Shown: in pieces, positions 15,976-24,597 of the stretch | How the letters are laid out: the number at the start of each line of letters is the position of its first letter | Position numbering within the stretch: position 1 is the stretch's first letter | IMG/VR virus record: IMGVR_UViG_3300042507_008775 | Location: 1-26,685 of that record | Length of the DNA: 26,685 nucleotides | Strand: one strand, 5' to 3' | Source: a virus | Made by a program: the position numbers and the translations under genes | Notes under the pieces: model-generated | Database searches by the model: none | Seen by the model: the letters and a program-made list of their open reading frames with translations, nothing else | Told to the model about the DNA's origin: nothing

Positions 15976-18900
15976 TTATAATGGTATTCTTGTGCCACTA
16001 TTGCCACCACCACCACCAGTACCACCTGGAACAGCTTTCTTTATTATATCCCATTTATGTCTTTGTTCATAAGGATTAGTTTTTATGTTCAAAAATCGAT
16101 TGCTTCCTATTCCACCTGTATCTGTCATTAGATACACACCTTCTACTAAATTTGGTGCAATGATGTTTTTAATTTCTATTTTAACATATCTAATATCAAA
16201 AGTATTATTACCCCCACTCAAAAGAGATTGTCCTTTTTCAGTTAATTGTGAATAAATAATATCACCTACTACTAAATACTGAATTGTATCTACTTGAACA
16301 ATAACTCTTCTATTATTTGTCTTAAAACCATCGTATGTAAATGGTGTAAATTTATAGAACGATTCAGTTGTTCCGTTTGATAAATTCTTAAAAGTTAATT
16401 CATTTCTTACTTGACTATCCCAATCAATAACTTTACCGTATACAATTTTGTCCGTGTTTTCAGAAGGTGGGTTAGTACCTGTACCTGAATTAGATCCTGT
16501 ATTATTTCTTACATTTCTATTTCTTTCTCTAGCAATAGGAGTAAGATTATATTGTGGATCTGAAAAATTATTATTTCCACTTGCTGTATTTGTTGTACCA
16601 CCTATCAGTCTATTCAGTGTTGCATTAACATTTGAATTAGCATTAGTACCAACTGAAGAACCCGATCCAGCAAGTTGGAAACCTTTCTTTGAAGTATCTA
16701 GTCCAGCATCAATAGTTATTGGGTTAAAGCCAGTTGATGGCAATACGCCTAAATCATTACCTGATTTACCTGCGAAATCTACATAATTAATTTTACTTGC
16801 TAAATTTGTAATAGTCACATTGTTATTATTATTTATACCAATGTTTCTATTCAAAATATCAGATGCTCTAACTCTACTCCCTTGTGTTCCTTGTGTTCCT
16901 TGTGTACCAGTTCCTTGGTTACCTTGATTACCAGTTCCTTGATTACCAGTTCCTTGATTGCCTGTACCTTGATTACCAGTTCCTTGATTGCCCGTACCTT
17001 GATTACCAGTTCCTTGATTACCAGTTCCTTGATTACCTTGGTTTCCAGTTCCTGTATCTGTAGGTGTCGCATTTTCTAAATCTTCAATAGATTTTAATAT
17101 TTTATTAAGTTGGTCTTGAAATGCAGCTATATTAGCATTTTCTGCCTCAGCTGCTTTTTTAGCTTGATCTCTTAAATCTCTTTCTCTTTGATTGAGAATT
17201 TTTTCACGACTATTGACATCATTCTGTAATGTATTAAGTAAATTGGATTGATTTGTTTGAGCAAGTTTTTGAGCATTTAATCTTGCTTCAAGTGCCAACA
17301 ATTCAGACGCTCTTTGATCCAATTCAGATTGTCTTGAATTAAGAGATAATTGCCCAGTACGAATCTTATTAAGAATTCTTTCTAATTCAGCTTTTCTTAT
17401 ATTTTCAATATCATCTTTAACTTTATCAGCATCTTCCATTCTTCTCCATTTACCTGTATAAAGCGTTGTTTCACTTACACCTGAACCAGTTGGAATAACT
17501 TGAATAACTTGAAGCATACTTTTAGCTACAAAGTAACTTACACCATCAAAAATCAATTCAAAATTATCTGTATCCCCTTTTGAATAATATTCTTTTGAAA
17601 TAATATTAAATTCTTTATTTGCTACTGCTCCAACATAAGTATCGCTAACTTTTACTTTTATAAAGGAAGGTACTTTTGATGTGATGTAAAAAATACCCTT
17701 TTCGATAGCATAAATATTGGATGCTTCTTTTGCAGGTATTTTAAAAATAACTTCACCTTCTGCTAAATTAGTAGAGTAAAACCCTTCTATTTTTGAGAAT
17801 TTAACTCTTTTATTATCATATTCTATTACAAGGAATAAATCAACATCATATCGTAAATCAAGACTTGTTGTTTGATTTCCCTCTAAATATCTATGCATTT
17901 TGAATTTGACATAATTCTCATAAGGGTGAATGAGAAGAATTGCTTCACCTTGACCGAAAATAACATCCCAATTCCAAACAGATTCCGTTGTAAATGTTCC
18001 GTCACTTTTTAAAATAACATTAGATGTATTTACAGCAATTTCATTAAAATCAAAAAATGTAGGAGTGTATAGTTTTTCAATCTTCTTTTCTATATTAGAT
18101 TTATTAACTTGAAGTTTAGTCTCTTCTATAATTTTATTATAAATCTTAAAAGAACGTACATCGGTATTTAAATTAACCTTTTCAATTTTTCTGCCATAGC
18201 GTTTTGGTTCAAAAGAAGTTACTGATGCAGTTCTCACAATTTGTGAACCTGTATCTTTATCAGTAAGTCTCATCACATAATCTATACTAAAGGAATATGC
18301 AGAATCTGCATTTTTCAAGATGGGTCTAAATCTTTTTGGAGCATTAAAGTCTCCTTCCTGTATAGATACAAAATAATCACTCTGAACTTGACTAAAACCT
18401 ACTTGCTCGTAAATATACAATTCGTGGAAAACATAATAGTCTCCACCAATACCATTAAGATTAGTGACTAAATCTTCAACGAAACCACCTTGCCATGAAG
18501 GATAATATTCAAAACAATCTTCTTCATCATTCTCAACAATTACTGCATTAAGAAGACTAAAAGAATCTTGTTGTTTATAGGTAACATCGGTAACATTCCC
18601 AGTAGTTAAACTAAGAACAGTTCCATTATCATTACTTGTAGAAATTTCTCTAAGAGTAATAGAAATTAGACCATTCTTTTCAAAACCTTGATTATCAGAG
18701 GATAACCAATATGCTAAAGCTCCGCTTGTGGGATTAGAGTAATACTCTTCATTCAAATAGAAAAGGGAAGGGATTAAAACTTCAATATATCTATCATAAC
18801 TTCTTCCTGCAATTACTATAGGACGAGCATTGAATTTAATATATTCATCGCCCTTTAAATATGCTATTTGAGCTATTGTACATTTTTTACCTGAAACCTC

Positions 18901-19296
18901 AGGATATTCAACACTCAAAAGCAAACCATCTAAATCTTCTAAATTATATCCTGATAAAAGATGAAGTTTTAAAGTTTCATATTCAACTGGCCATTGCGTA
19001 GAAGTTAAATTCCCTAAAAGTTCTTGAGAAAGATTTGAAGCATCATATACATTATATGGAATGGCTCTATCTTGGTCTAAATGTGCCCAAGACCTTATAT
19101 CAGTTAATCTAACGGCAGATCTATCTAAAATATTAGAAGTAGGATTATTTCCTTTGGTTACATTTAATATCTGTCTTTCATTTGTATAAGAAGAATCTAT
19201 TAACAAAAAAGACTGAGTATTTGTAGATATAGTTGTTACATCGTAATCTAATTCTACTAATGCATAGTTTGATATTTGAAGTAAAGATTTTGCCAT
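15976..19296 (-). CDS. Large baseplate/tail protein with coiled coil and GTGNQ repeats
   Basis: This 1106-residue protein has four regions. Residues 1-620 form several beta-rich domains of unknown family. Residues about 622-745 are a long, Arg/Glu/Gln-rich coiled coil (IRKAELERILNKIRTGQL to LKSIEDLENA). Residues about 748-805 are a pentapeptide repeat, GTGNQ (eight copies plus GNQ and GTQ variants). Residues 806-1106 are low-complexity Asn/Gly/Thr followed by a beta-rich C-terminal domain (GKVIDWDSQVRNELTFKN to RHKWDIIKKAVPGG) and a Gly-rich tail. The layout (domain, trimerising coil, flexible rod, C-terminal domain) suggests an elongated oligomeric tail component. The ATG is 1 base from the stop of the gp5-like gene, indicating translational coupling with the spike. 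No enzymatic motif is visible. Confidence 0.8.
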   Translation of the reverse strand: MAKSLLQISNYALVELDYDVTTISTNTQSFLLIDSSYTNERQILNVTKGNNPTSNILDRSAVRLTDIRSWAHLDQDRAIPYNVYDASNLSQELLGNLTSTQWPVEYETLKLHLLSGYNLEDLDGLLLSVEYPEVSGKKCTIAQIAYLKGDEYIKFNARPIVIAGRSYDRYIEVLIPSLFYLNEEYYSNPTSGALAYWLSSDNQGFEKNGLISITLREISTSNDNGTVLSLTTGNVTDVTYKQQDSFSLLNAVIVENDEEDCFEYYPSWQGGFVEDLVTNLNGIGGDYYVFHELYIYEQVGFSQVQSDYFVSIQEGDFNAPKRFRPILKNADSAYSFSIDYVMRLTDKDTGSQIVRTASVTSFEPKRYGRKIEKVNLNTDVRSFKIYNKIIEETKLQVNKSNIEKKIEKLYTPTFFDFNEIAVNTSNVILKSDGTFTTESVWNWDVIFGQGEAILLIHPYENYVKFKMHRYLEGNQTTSLDLRYDVDLFLVIEYDNKRVKFSKIEGFYSTNLAEGEVIFKIPAKEASNIYAIEKGIFYITSKVPSFIKVKVSDTYVGAVANKEFNIISKEYYSKGDTDNFELIFDGVSYFVAKSMLQVIQVIPTGSGVSETTLYTGKWRRMEDADKVKDDIENIRKAELERILNKIRTGQLSLNSRQSELDQRASELLALEARLNAQKLAQTNQSNLLNTLQNDVNSREKILNQRERDLRDQAKKAAEAENANIAAFQDQLNKILKSIEDLENATPTDTGTGNQGNQGTGNQGTGNQGTGNQGTGNQGTGNQGTGNQGTGNQGNQGTGTQGTQGTQGSRVRASDILNRNIGINNNNNVTITNLASKINYVDFAGKSGNDLGVLPSTGFNPITIDAGLDTSKKGFQLAGSGSSVGTNANSNVNATLNRLIGGTTNTASGNNNFSDPQYNLTPIARERNRNVRNNTGSNSGTGTNPPSENTDKIVYGKVIDWDSQVRNELTFKNLSNGTTESFYKFTPFTYDGFKTNNRRVIVQVDTIQYLVVGDIIYSQLTEKGQSLLSGGNNTFDIRYVKIEIKNIIAPNLVEGVYLMTDTGGIGSNRFLNIKTNPYEQRHKWDIIKKAVPGGTGGGGGNSGTRIPL
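16881..17052 (-). repeat. 15-bp tandem repeat encoding GTGNQ
   Basis: A 15-bp unit (plus-strand form CCTTGATTACCAGTT) is repeated with few substitutions and occasional 9-bp units. It encodes the GTGNQ/GNQ array of the large baseplate protein. The near-identity at DNA level, including synonymous positions, points to recent expansion by slippage or recombination. All units are multiples of three, so the frame is kept. Confidence 0.9.
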
Positions 19297-19297
19297 T

Positions 19298-20047
19298 TTA
19301 GAGTGAAGTTTTTACTGTTTTTGATGTACTTGCAACCTCTGCCGTTGCAGCGAGACTAGTCAACACACCTGGTGAAGGTGGCCACTTAGCATCTGTTGCA
19401 GCAGCGAGTGCTTTTAGAAATACCCACAATGGTTCTGCACATATATTAGAAAATACAGGTGCTGCACCCAATTCAGTCTTTACGCCATTTACATGGACAT
19501 TAGAACTATTAATTTCAATTTTAGTAGGAGCAGTTGCTTCTATCTTATTATTTGCTACAATAGTTATATTTGAGCCGTTTAATTCGATTACAGACTGCGT
19601 AGCGTCATGTTCTATCGTTATAGACTTATCTGGATTTATCGTTAAATGTGAGCCATTTAAGTGGTATTTAAGACCAATTGATGGACTATAGAGGAGTTTC
19701 ATCTTCTCATCTTCATCATAAGTAACGACATGTGAATTCAAGTACGAAGCATCTAATTCAGCACTCATTGCCTGATTTGCTATTGGGATGCTCCAATAAA
19801 CAGGACTATAAGAATCTCCATTCTCAAATTTAACCCTAACTATCGTATCAATTTTAGGAATACTTATAGAACCAAACCCCTTAGATTCACCGCCTGCAAA
19901 TGTCGTATTATAAGCAGGAAATGCCCATGGTAATTCTTCATCAAGTAGTTCATCGAACACACCTAAAATCCGAATTTTGCAACGACCTATCCTTTCAGGA
20001 TCATCGTTAATCACAACTTTTCCAAAATAAGTTTGAGTTCTTTCCAT
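19298..20047 (-). CDS. 5: gp5-like baseplate hub/spike protein without lysozyme domain
   Basis: This is a 249-residue protein. Residues 1-95 match the gp5/VgrG N-terminal OB-fold: TYFGKVVINDDPERIGRCKI, then LPWAFPAYNTTFAGG, then GSISIPKIDTIVRVKFENGD and PVYWSIP. Residues about 130-190 are repetitive beta strands (SITIEHDATQSVIELNGSNI, ATAPTKIEINSSNVHVNG), typical of the trimeric beta-helix needle. The C-terminus AEPLWVFLKALAAATDAKWP resembles spike ends of other myophages. T4 gp5 has a lysozyme domain between OB-fold and helix; here none is present, so cell-wall digestion must come from another protein. Upstream lies a promoter-like element only 6 bases before the ATG (with AGGACTT as ribosome binding site), and the next gene follows 1 base after its stop. 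Confidence 0.85.
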   Translation of the reverse strand: MERTQTYFGKVVINDDPERIGRCKIRILGVFDELLDEELPWAFPAYNTTFAGGESKGFGSISIPKIDTIVRVKFENGDSYSPVYWSIPIANQAMSAELDASYLNSHVVTYDEDEKMKLLYSPSIGLKYHLNGSHLTINPDKSITIEHDATQSVIELNGSNITIVANNKIEATAPTKIEINSSNVHVNGVKTELGAAPVFSNICAEPLWVFLKALAAATDAKWPPSPGVLTSLAATAEVASTSKTVKTSL

Positions 20048-20052
20048 AAGTC

Positions 20053-20100
20053 CTATATATCAAAAAAAATATAACTTGAAAATTTTATCTAAATATTACC
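20053..20100 (-). promoter_or_regulatory. GATATATA element (site 2) within conserved 47-bp block
   Basis: On the minus strand the octamer (20054-20061) follows TTATAT and a T-run, and ends 6 bases before the ATG at 20047. The surrounding block, from the stop codon region of the upstream gene to the octamer, is nearly identical to 5449-5495. If the octamer is a -10 box, transcripts would be almost leaderless. Otherwise it acts at another level. Confidence 0.5.
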
Positions 20101-23100
20101 TCAATCCTATATTTTTAGGACTTGCTGTATTATTAATATTAGGTTCTTCCAATTCAATTCTAGTTTGAATTGTATTTCTATTTGTAGAACCTTCTAATTC
20201 TATTTTAGTTTGTGTAGATTGATTTCTTATAACTCCTATTGTAGGCTTTTCTACTAATCCTATATTTTTCAATGGAGTATTAGTTAAAGGAGAAGAACCT
20301 TGTAATTCAACATTTTTCACATCAAATGATCCTTTACTTCCTTGTCCTGTTAAATTAACATTACCAAAAGATGTTGAATTAACTTCACTTCCTTGTAAAT
20401 TTACGTTTTTATCCATAGAAGTTTGTGGTGTTTTACCAGATAATTCTACATTCTTTTGCATAGTTATAGAATTTTGAACACCTTTTAGTTCAACATTTTG
20501 AGTAGAAATATTAGTTTGAGGAACACTACCTTGAAGTTTTACATTTGTTTCAGTTAAATCACGAAGTGGATTTGCTCCTAATAAAGTTTCTTTTCCTAAA
20601 TCTTTAACATCAGATTGTGTTGATGTCATATTACCAACATTAGGAGATGAAAAATTTCTCATAGGTTCTTTACCTTCAAGTGTCTCAACACCCAAATTAT
20701 TATTAGGACGAGTAGTAAATCCTTGTAAATTGGCATTAGTTTCTATTAAATCTCTTTGTGGAGAAGAACCTTCGAGTTCAATATTAGCATCCATTTTATT
20801 TACAGGGGTATTCCCTTCTAAATTAGCATTCGTTTCTGTCAATGTTCTTTGTATAGAAGGTGATGCTAAATCAATAGTTTTTTCATCAAAAGAGCGAATC
20901 GGAGAAATTCCAACTAAATCTACATTTGGACTTTCAAAAGATGTAGCAACATTTGGAGATATAAGATTTTCTTTTTGAGAATTAAAAGATGTTTGAGGTG
21001 ATGCTCCAACTAAATCAATACCTGAAGGGTTTAATTCTTTTAAAGATTCATTACCAGTTAAAGATACATTATTGTTATTAAATCTATTTAGAGAAGATGT
21101 ACCTACTAAATTAGCATTACTTGGAATCAAATCCTTTAGAGCTTCTGCTCCTGTCAAATCAGCATTACTTGGAACTAAATCCTTTAAAGGTTGTGCTCCT
21201 TGTAAATTGGCTTGATTTGGAACTAAGTCCTTTAAAGGTTGTGCCCCTGTTAAATCAGCATTACTTGGAACTAAATCCTTTAGAGGTTGTGCCCCTGTTA
21301 AATCAGCATTACTTGGAACTAAATCCTTTAAAGGTTGTGCCCCTGTTAAATCAGCATTACTTGGAACTAAATCCTTTAAAGGTTGTGCCCCTGTTAAATC
21401 AGCATTACTTGGTGTTAAATCTGTTTTCTTTCCAGCTCCTTGTAAATTAGCATTCGTTTCATCAAACGAAGTTTTAGGAGTGGAGCCAGTCAGATTTTCT
21501 TTTATTGGATTTAGTTTTGTTTCTTTCCGAACTTCTGAAAATTCAACATTATCAGGCATTGTTGTTTCTACTCTTGGCTTTTCAAGTTCTATATTTTTTT
21601 GGTCAAATAATTTATTTAAAGGATCAGGATTTAAGAATAAACTTTGTCCAGGTCTACCGATAGCTTGGAATCTAGGATCAGATCCTTCTCCTGTTAAATT
21701 TGCTTGAACATCACTTAAAGAACGTTGAACACTTGGAGCGGATAGTTGAATATTAGAAGGAATACCATCTCTTAAATTAGGAGGAGTAGGTCTTCCTGAT
21801 GTTTCAACATTAATACCTAATGCACCAGCCAAAGCAGGATTTGAAAAGTTTTGAGCAACTTGATTCAAGTCACCATTTAATATACCTAACCCTACTCCAG
21901 CTGCGGAACGATATAGTTCGTTTCCGTAAACATTTTTTGCTATATTTTCAGTAGCCATACTTAATGCTTCTTGAGCAAGTTCAGATGCTGTATCTCCAAA
22001 GAAATCACCTACTGAACCTAAAAATCCATCACTAGTTGTTCCACCTGATAATACCCCACCTATTCCAAATGGTAAAGCACTCACACCTTCGCTAATACCA
22101 GCACCCAAAACATTTCCAAAACCATTATCTTCTAAAATAACACGCTTATTATCACCTTTCTCTCTTTCAAGATTTTGAAATTCTTTCCAAGAAGGAAGTA
22201 TAGGTTTAGCAACATTCTTCAAATTTTCTGATAATTTTGCTACTCCATTTTCATCACTAGATTTTAAAAGGTTTTCTAAAAGATTATCACTTAAAGCATA
22301 TTTTAACAAACTATATGTGTTTGTTTCTAAAACTCTACCGATATTTATAGTAAATTCAGAGTCAAATGCTTTTATATTTGAATGACTAAGATTTGAAATA
22401 CTAGAACTATTGTACATATCAAATTCACAATCTTGACAATCAAATAATAGGCATGAATAATGATTGTCCCACCATTGTAGTCGTTTTACGAAAGAAAGAG
22501 CACCATCATTAACTCTACCTAATAGTTTACCACCAATATTACTACCATTGAAAACATCTATATCTCTTAAAGCATCAAGTGCTTGTCTTGGATTTATAGA
22601 GTAATTGTCTTCTGTGACTGCAAGTTGTCTGAAATCTCCAATTAAAATGCTCATTCTAAATCTACGCATATTAATTGGTAAAATCCATCTTCTATATTTC
22701 CTATCGTATGCGGCCTTACGATATAAATCCTTCAAAGCGTGGATTTTATAATCTATACTTTCAAGAGTTTTAATAGTAATAGTTGCTTCTGATCCTCCTC
22801 TAGAGGAAAATTTTGATGGATATCCTTGAGAATATAAACTTCCTAAACCATCTACACTTTGAAAATACCATGGAGTTTTTTCACTAATTGATTTGAGCAT
22901 TTCGATGAATTTTTCCATCATTCTTGCTCTTTCAGGTTCTCCAACAGAATAAAGAAATTGAACAGCAGATTCAGGACCACTTGTTAAAAGTCTATTAGAT
23001 ACATAATCAGGATGTTTTGAATCTCTTGGAACAAATTCAAACTTCAAATGAAATATAGGATATGTAGGGTCTTCATAATTATAATTATTAAGAATACCTG

Positions 23101-23161
23101 GGTCTCTAACACTTGATATCCCTAAAAATTTTCTTAAAAAAGCATCTGCTGCGTATACCAT
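20096..23161 (-). CDS. Tube-initiator-like baseplate protein with ~35 16-residue repeats
   Basis: This 1021-residue protein has two halves. Residues 1-290 contain YRRWILPINMRRFRMSILIG (156-175) and LLFDCQDCEFDMYNSSSISN (238-257), patterns seen in T4-like tube-initiator and baseplate proteins of the gp48/gp54 type, and they have a folded-domain composition. Residues 350-450 are Gly/Ala-rich. From about 460 to the end it is a repeat array with a period close to 16 residues and consensus xxxxNxxLxGxxPxxx. Residues 581-676 contain near-identical copies of LVPSNADLTGAQPLKD; outer copies are divergent. No coiled coil is visible. The N-terminal half should sit at the tail-tube/baseplate junction, and the repeat half is probably an extended or solenoid-like chain. 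Position between gp13-like and gp5-like genes supports a central tail role. Confidence 0.75.
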   Translation of the reverse strand: MVYAADAFLRKFLGISSVRDPGILNNYNYEDPTYPIFHLKFEFVPRDSKHPDYVSNRLLTSGPESAVQFLYSVGEPERARMMEKFIEMLKSISEKTPWYFQSVDGLGSLYSQGYPSKFSSRGGSEATITIKTLESIDYKIHALKDLYRKAAYDRKYRRWILPINMRRFRMSILIGDFRQLAVTEDNYSINPRQALDALRDIDVFNGSNIGGKLLGRVNDGALSFVKRLQWWDNHYSCLLFDCQDCEFDMYNSSSISNLSHSNIKAFDSEFTINIGRVLETNTYSLLKYALSDNLLENLLKSSDENGVAKLSENLKNVAKPILPSWKEFQNLEREKGDNKRVILEDNGFGNVLGAGISEGVSALPFGIGGVLSGGTTSDGFLGSVGDFFGDTASELAQEALSMATENIAKNVYGNELYRSAAGVGLGILNGDLNQVAQNFSNPALAGALGINVETSGRPTPPNLRDGIPSNIQLSAPSVQRSLSDVQANLTGEGSDPRFQAIGRPGQSLFLNPDPLNKLFDQKNIELEKPRVETTMPDNVEFSEVRKETKLNPIKENLTGSTPKTSFDETNANLQGAGKKTDLTPSNADLTGAQPLKDLVPSNADLTGAQPLKDLVPSNADLTGAQPLKDLVPSNADLTGAQPLKDLVPNQANLQGAQPLKDLVPSNADLTGAEALKDLIPSNANLVGTSSLNRFNNNNVSLTGNESLKELNPSGIDLVGASPQTSFNSQKENLISPNVATSFESPNVDLVGISPIRSFDEKTIDLASPSIQRTLTETNANLEGNTPVNKMDANIELEGSSPQRDLIETNANLQGFTTRPNNNLGVETLEGKEPMRNFSSPNVGNMTSTQSDVKDLGKETLLGANPLRDLTETNVKLQGSVPQTNISTQNVELKGVQNSITMQKNVELSGKTPQTSMDKNVNLQGSEVNSTSFGNVNLTGQGSKGSFDVKNVELQGSSPLTNTPLKNIGLVEKPTIGVIRNQSTQTKIELEGSTNRNTIQTRIELEEPNINNTASPKNIGLR
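21134..21421 (-). repeat. 48-bp tandem repeats encoding a 16-residue unit
   Basis: Six consecutive 48-bp units in this stretch encode LxPSNADLTGAxxLKD-type repeats. Several are identical or differ by one or two bases. Divergent repeats of the same period extend on both sides across roughly 20096-21785. Near-identity in the centre and divergence at the edges is the expected signature of unequal recombination within an older array. Confidence 0.92.
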
Positions 23162-23179
23162 AAATTACTTTTTGTTACT

Positions 23180-23746
23180 TTATTCGCCACCATCTCCACC
23201 ATCCATACTACCATCAAGAGTAAATGGTGCTTCGTAGCGACCCATAGAAGTTATGCTACCTTCACTATCCTTTGTATCATTATGATCGCTAAATTGATCG
23301 TGATTTTTTAATTGAAGGTTTTTAATAAAATCTTCAAAATGCAGAATTGTTCCATGAGGTTGGAAATGGGTTATACCTTTTTCAGGATGATAATGCTTCA
23401 TTGGATCGGTTTTCTTTGCCTTTCTATCTTTTTTAGCCTTTTTGAGAAAACCTTGAGTAAACACTCCATAAGCATTAAACACATCTCCACTTCCAGCAGA
23501 TGTTGCAGTTGGTGGAGTAACAGCACCCATTCCAGGTGTAGAACTTAAAGTTGAAAATTGCTCATCAACATGTTTTGGAAGTTTCTTTCCTTTCGGGGTT
23601 TTAACATAATCTTCCAATTCTTTATAAGTCATTGATTTGGCAATATCTTTAACATCTTGAGATACTTCCTCGCTTTTAATATAACCTTTCTTATAAGCGA
23701 GGGCTAGTCTCATTAGATTTAATTGAGCTTGAGATTTTGCAGGCAT
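23180..23746 (-). CDS. DUF3008-like phage protein with His/Asp-rich tail
   Basis: The frame is open to 23827, but the start is placed at the ATG at 23746 because residues 1-60 from there (MPAKSQAQLNLMRLALAYKKG, then DVKDIAKSMTYKELEDYVKT and KGKKLPKHV) match the DUF3008-type start MPAKSKAQ found in many phage proteins. The longer start would overlap the neck gene by 44 bases. This gives 188 residues. The C-terminal part is low-complexity: a Lys-rich stretch (FLKKAKKDRKAKK, about 101-113), then HYHPEKGITHFQPHGTILHF, and an acidic, Gly-rich end. The family's function is unknown. Here it lies between neck and tail genes, so a virion or assembly role is plausible. Confidence 0.72.
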   Translation of the reverse strand: MPAKSQAQLNLMRLALAYKKGYIKSEEVSQDVKDIAKSMTYKELEDYVKTPKGKKLPKHVDEQFSTLSSTPGMGAVTPPTATSAGSGDVFNAYGVFTQGFLKKAKKDRKAKKTDPMKHYHPEKGITHFQPHGTILHFEDFIKNLQLKNHDQFSDHNDTKDSEGSITSMGRYEAPFTLDGSMDGGDGGE

Positions 23747-23761
23747 AATTTTGATTTTTTT

Positions 23762-23770
23762 TATATATCC
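23762..23770 (-). promoter_or_regulatory. GGATATATA element (site 3)
   Basis: On the minus strand this reads AAGGATATATAAAAAAAATC, 15 bases before the ATG at 23746. It lies just after the end of the gp13-like coding sequence (stop near 23784). It is an exact octamer match to the other sites. The location supports the internal ATG over the longer start. Confidence 0.45.
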
Positions 23771-23783
23771 TTGATATTTTACA

Positions 23784-24515
23784 TCAATTAAATTGGATAA
23801 ACCAACTTGGTGGTGCTTCTTTATCAATCTGTTCTTTTACTTCTTGAAGTTCTCTTTCACCAGCATCTTTTAACAGACTACCATTTATTGTTACTCCTGA
23901 TGGGAGTTGGTAGGTATACAAACTATACATAAATCCTAACTGAATTTTGCTTTTAGCAAAAACCCATCTAATAAATAAATCGTCATCATAAAGACTATCT
24001 TGTGAAACCTTTGAATAGCATTTAACAATAGAACTAGTTCTTGGATTACGACCTGTTACTTTAATTCTTTTGCTATTAGGGTTAAAAGAATAAGCGATGG
24101 TATCCAAAAAGTATGCTTTTGTTATATCCCAATAAGCATATTGAGCAGTTCTTAATACCAAATCATCACCAATAATAGGCGAAAGAAAGAGTTCAGATGC
24201 TATAATTTTATTTTCTGTAATATCTCGGTCAACTATACCAATTCTTGAACCACCACGGATTTCTCTAAAATCCTGAATAGTCATCACACAGTCTGGCATC
24301 TGAATATATCTTCTATCTGTAAATTCTTTAGTTCCGAAATAAGAATGAGGTATGATATAATAATCAGATTCAACTGCAAATTTATAATTGATATAAAACC
24401 ATCTTTCAGCATTTTTTATGATACGCTCAATTTCTCTTGGGGATATAGAATTTGGCAAACCACTTGAAACTGTCAATTCATCTTGTGTGAGTTCTACAAG
24501 TTCATCGAGTGTCAT
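23784..24515 (-). CDS. 13: Neck protein (T4 gp13-like)
   Basis: The 243-residue protein ends with the hallmark of gp13-type neck proteins. YQLPSGVTINGSLLKDAGERE (202-222) is followed by EAPPSWFIQF, aligning with QLPGGVTLNG..., the dA..E helix and the PP.FFIG end of cyanophage and T4 gp13. A helical ITKAYFLDTIAYSFNP segment (131-146) and YDDDLFIRWVFAKSKIQLG (176-194) match the preceding helices. T4 gp13 is 309 residues. It would join the head portal to the neck with gp14. The gp14-like protein is encoded far away on the opposite strand in this genome. The ATG at 24515 is 25 bases below a promoter-like element, and the gene is the first of the minus-strand tail cluster. Confidence 0.75.
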   Translation of the reverse strand: MTLDELVELTQDELTVSSGLPNSISPREIERIIKNAERWFYINYKFAVESDYYIIPHSYFGTKEFTDRRYIQMPDCVMTIQDFREIRGGSRIGIVDRDITENKIIASELFLSPIIGDDLVLRTAQYAYWDITKAYFLDTIAYSFNPNSKRIKVTGRNPRTSSIVKCYSKVSQDSLYDDDLFIRWVFAKSKIQLGFMYSLYTYQLPSGVTINGSLLKDAGERELQEVKEQIDKEAPPSWFIQFN

Positions 24516-24540
24516 AGTTAAAGATTATGTTAATTTATTC

Positions 24541-24548
24541 TATATATC
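24541..24548 (-). promoter_or_regulatory. GATATATA element (site 4)
   Basis: Minus-strand TTAGGATATATAGAAT lies 25 bases before the gp13-like ATG at 24515. The terminator of the preceding gene sits just upstream (24572-24597), so this position is the natural start of the tail transcription unit. This is the best-placed copy for a promoter role. Confidence 0.55.
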
Positions 24549-24571
24549 CTAATTAAATAAAGAATGGAAAT

Positions 24572-24597
24572 AAAAAAGCCCCTTATCGGGGCATTTT
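24572..24597 (-). terminator. Rho-independent terminator of the 24596-24973 gene
   Basis: On the minus strand a 5-bp GC stem (GCCCC/GGGGC) with a 5-base loop is followed by TTTTTTA. It immediately follows the stop codon at 24596 and precedes the gp13 promoter-like element. Confidence 0.85.

Noticed and set aside
16851-17079. Open frames in both directions across the GTGNQ region
   Set aside because: They are repetitive by-products of the 15-bp repeat in the real gene; their compositions are simple repeats.
21121-21450. Plus-strand 109-residue repetitive frame
   Set aside because: Antisense image of the 48-bp repeats of the 20096-23161 gene.
20096-23161. Tape measure protein
   Set aside because: Long and repetitive, but it lacks the helical, transmembrane-rich character of tape measures, and its N-terminus looks like a tube-initiator domain.
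23747-23827. Longer start of the DUF3008-like gene
   Set aside because: The family begins at MPAK; the extension would overlap the gp13-like gene and contain the promoter-like element.
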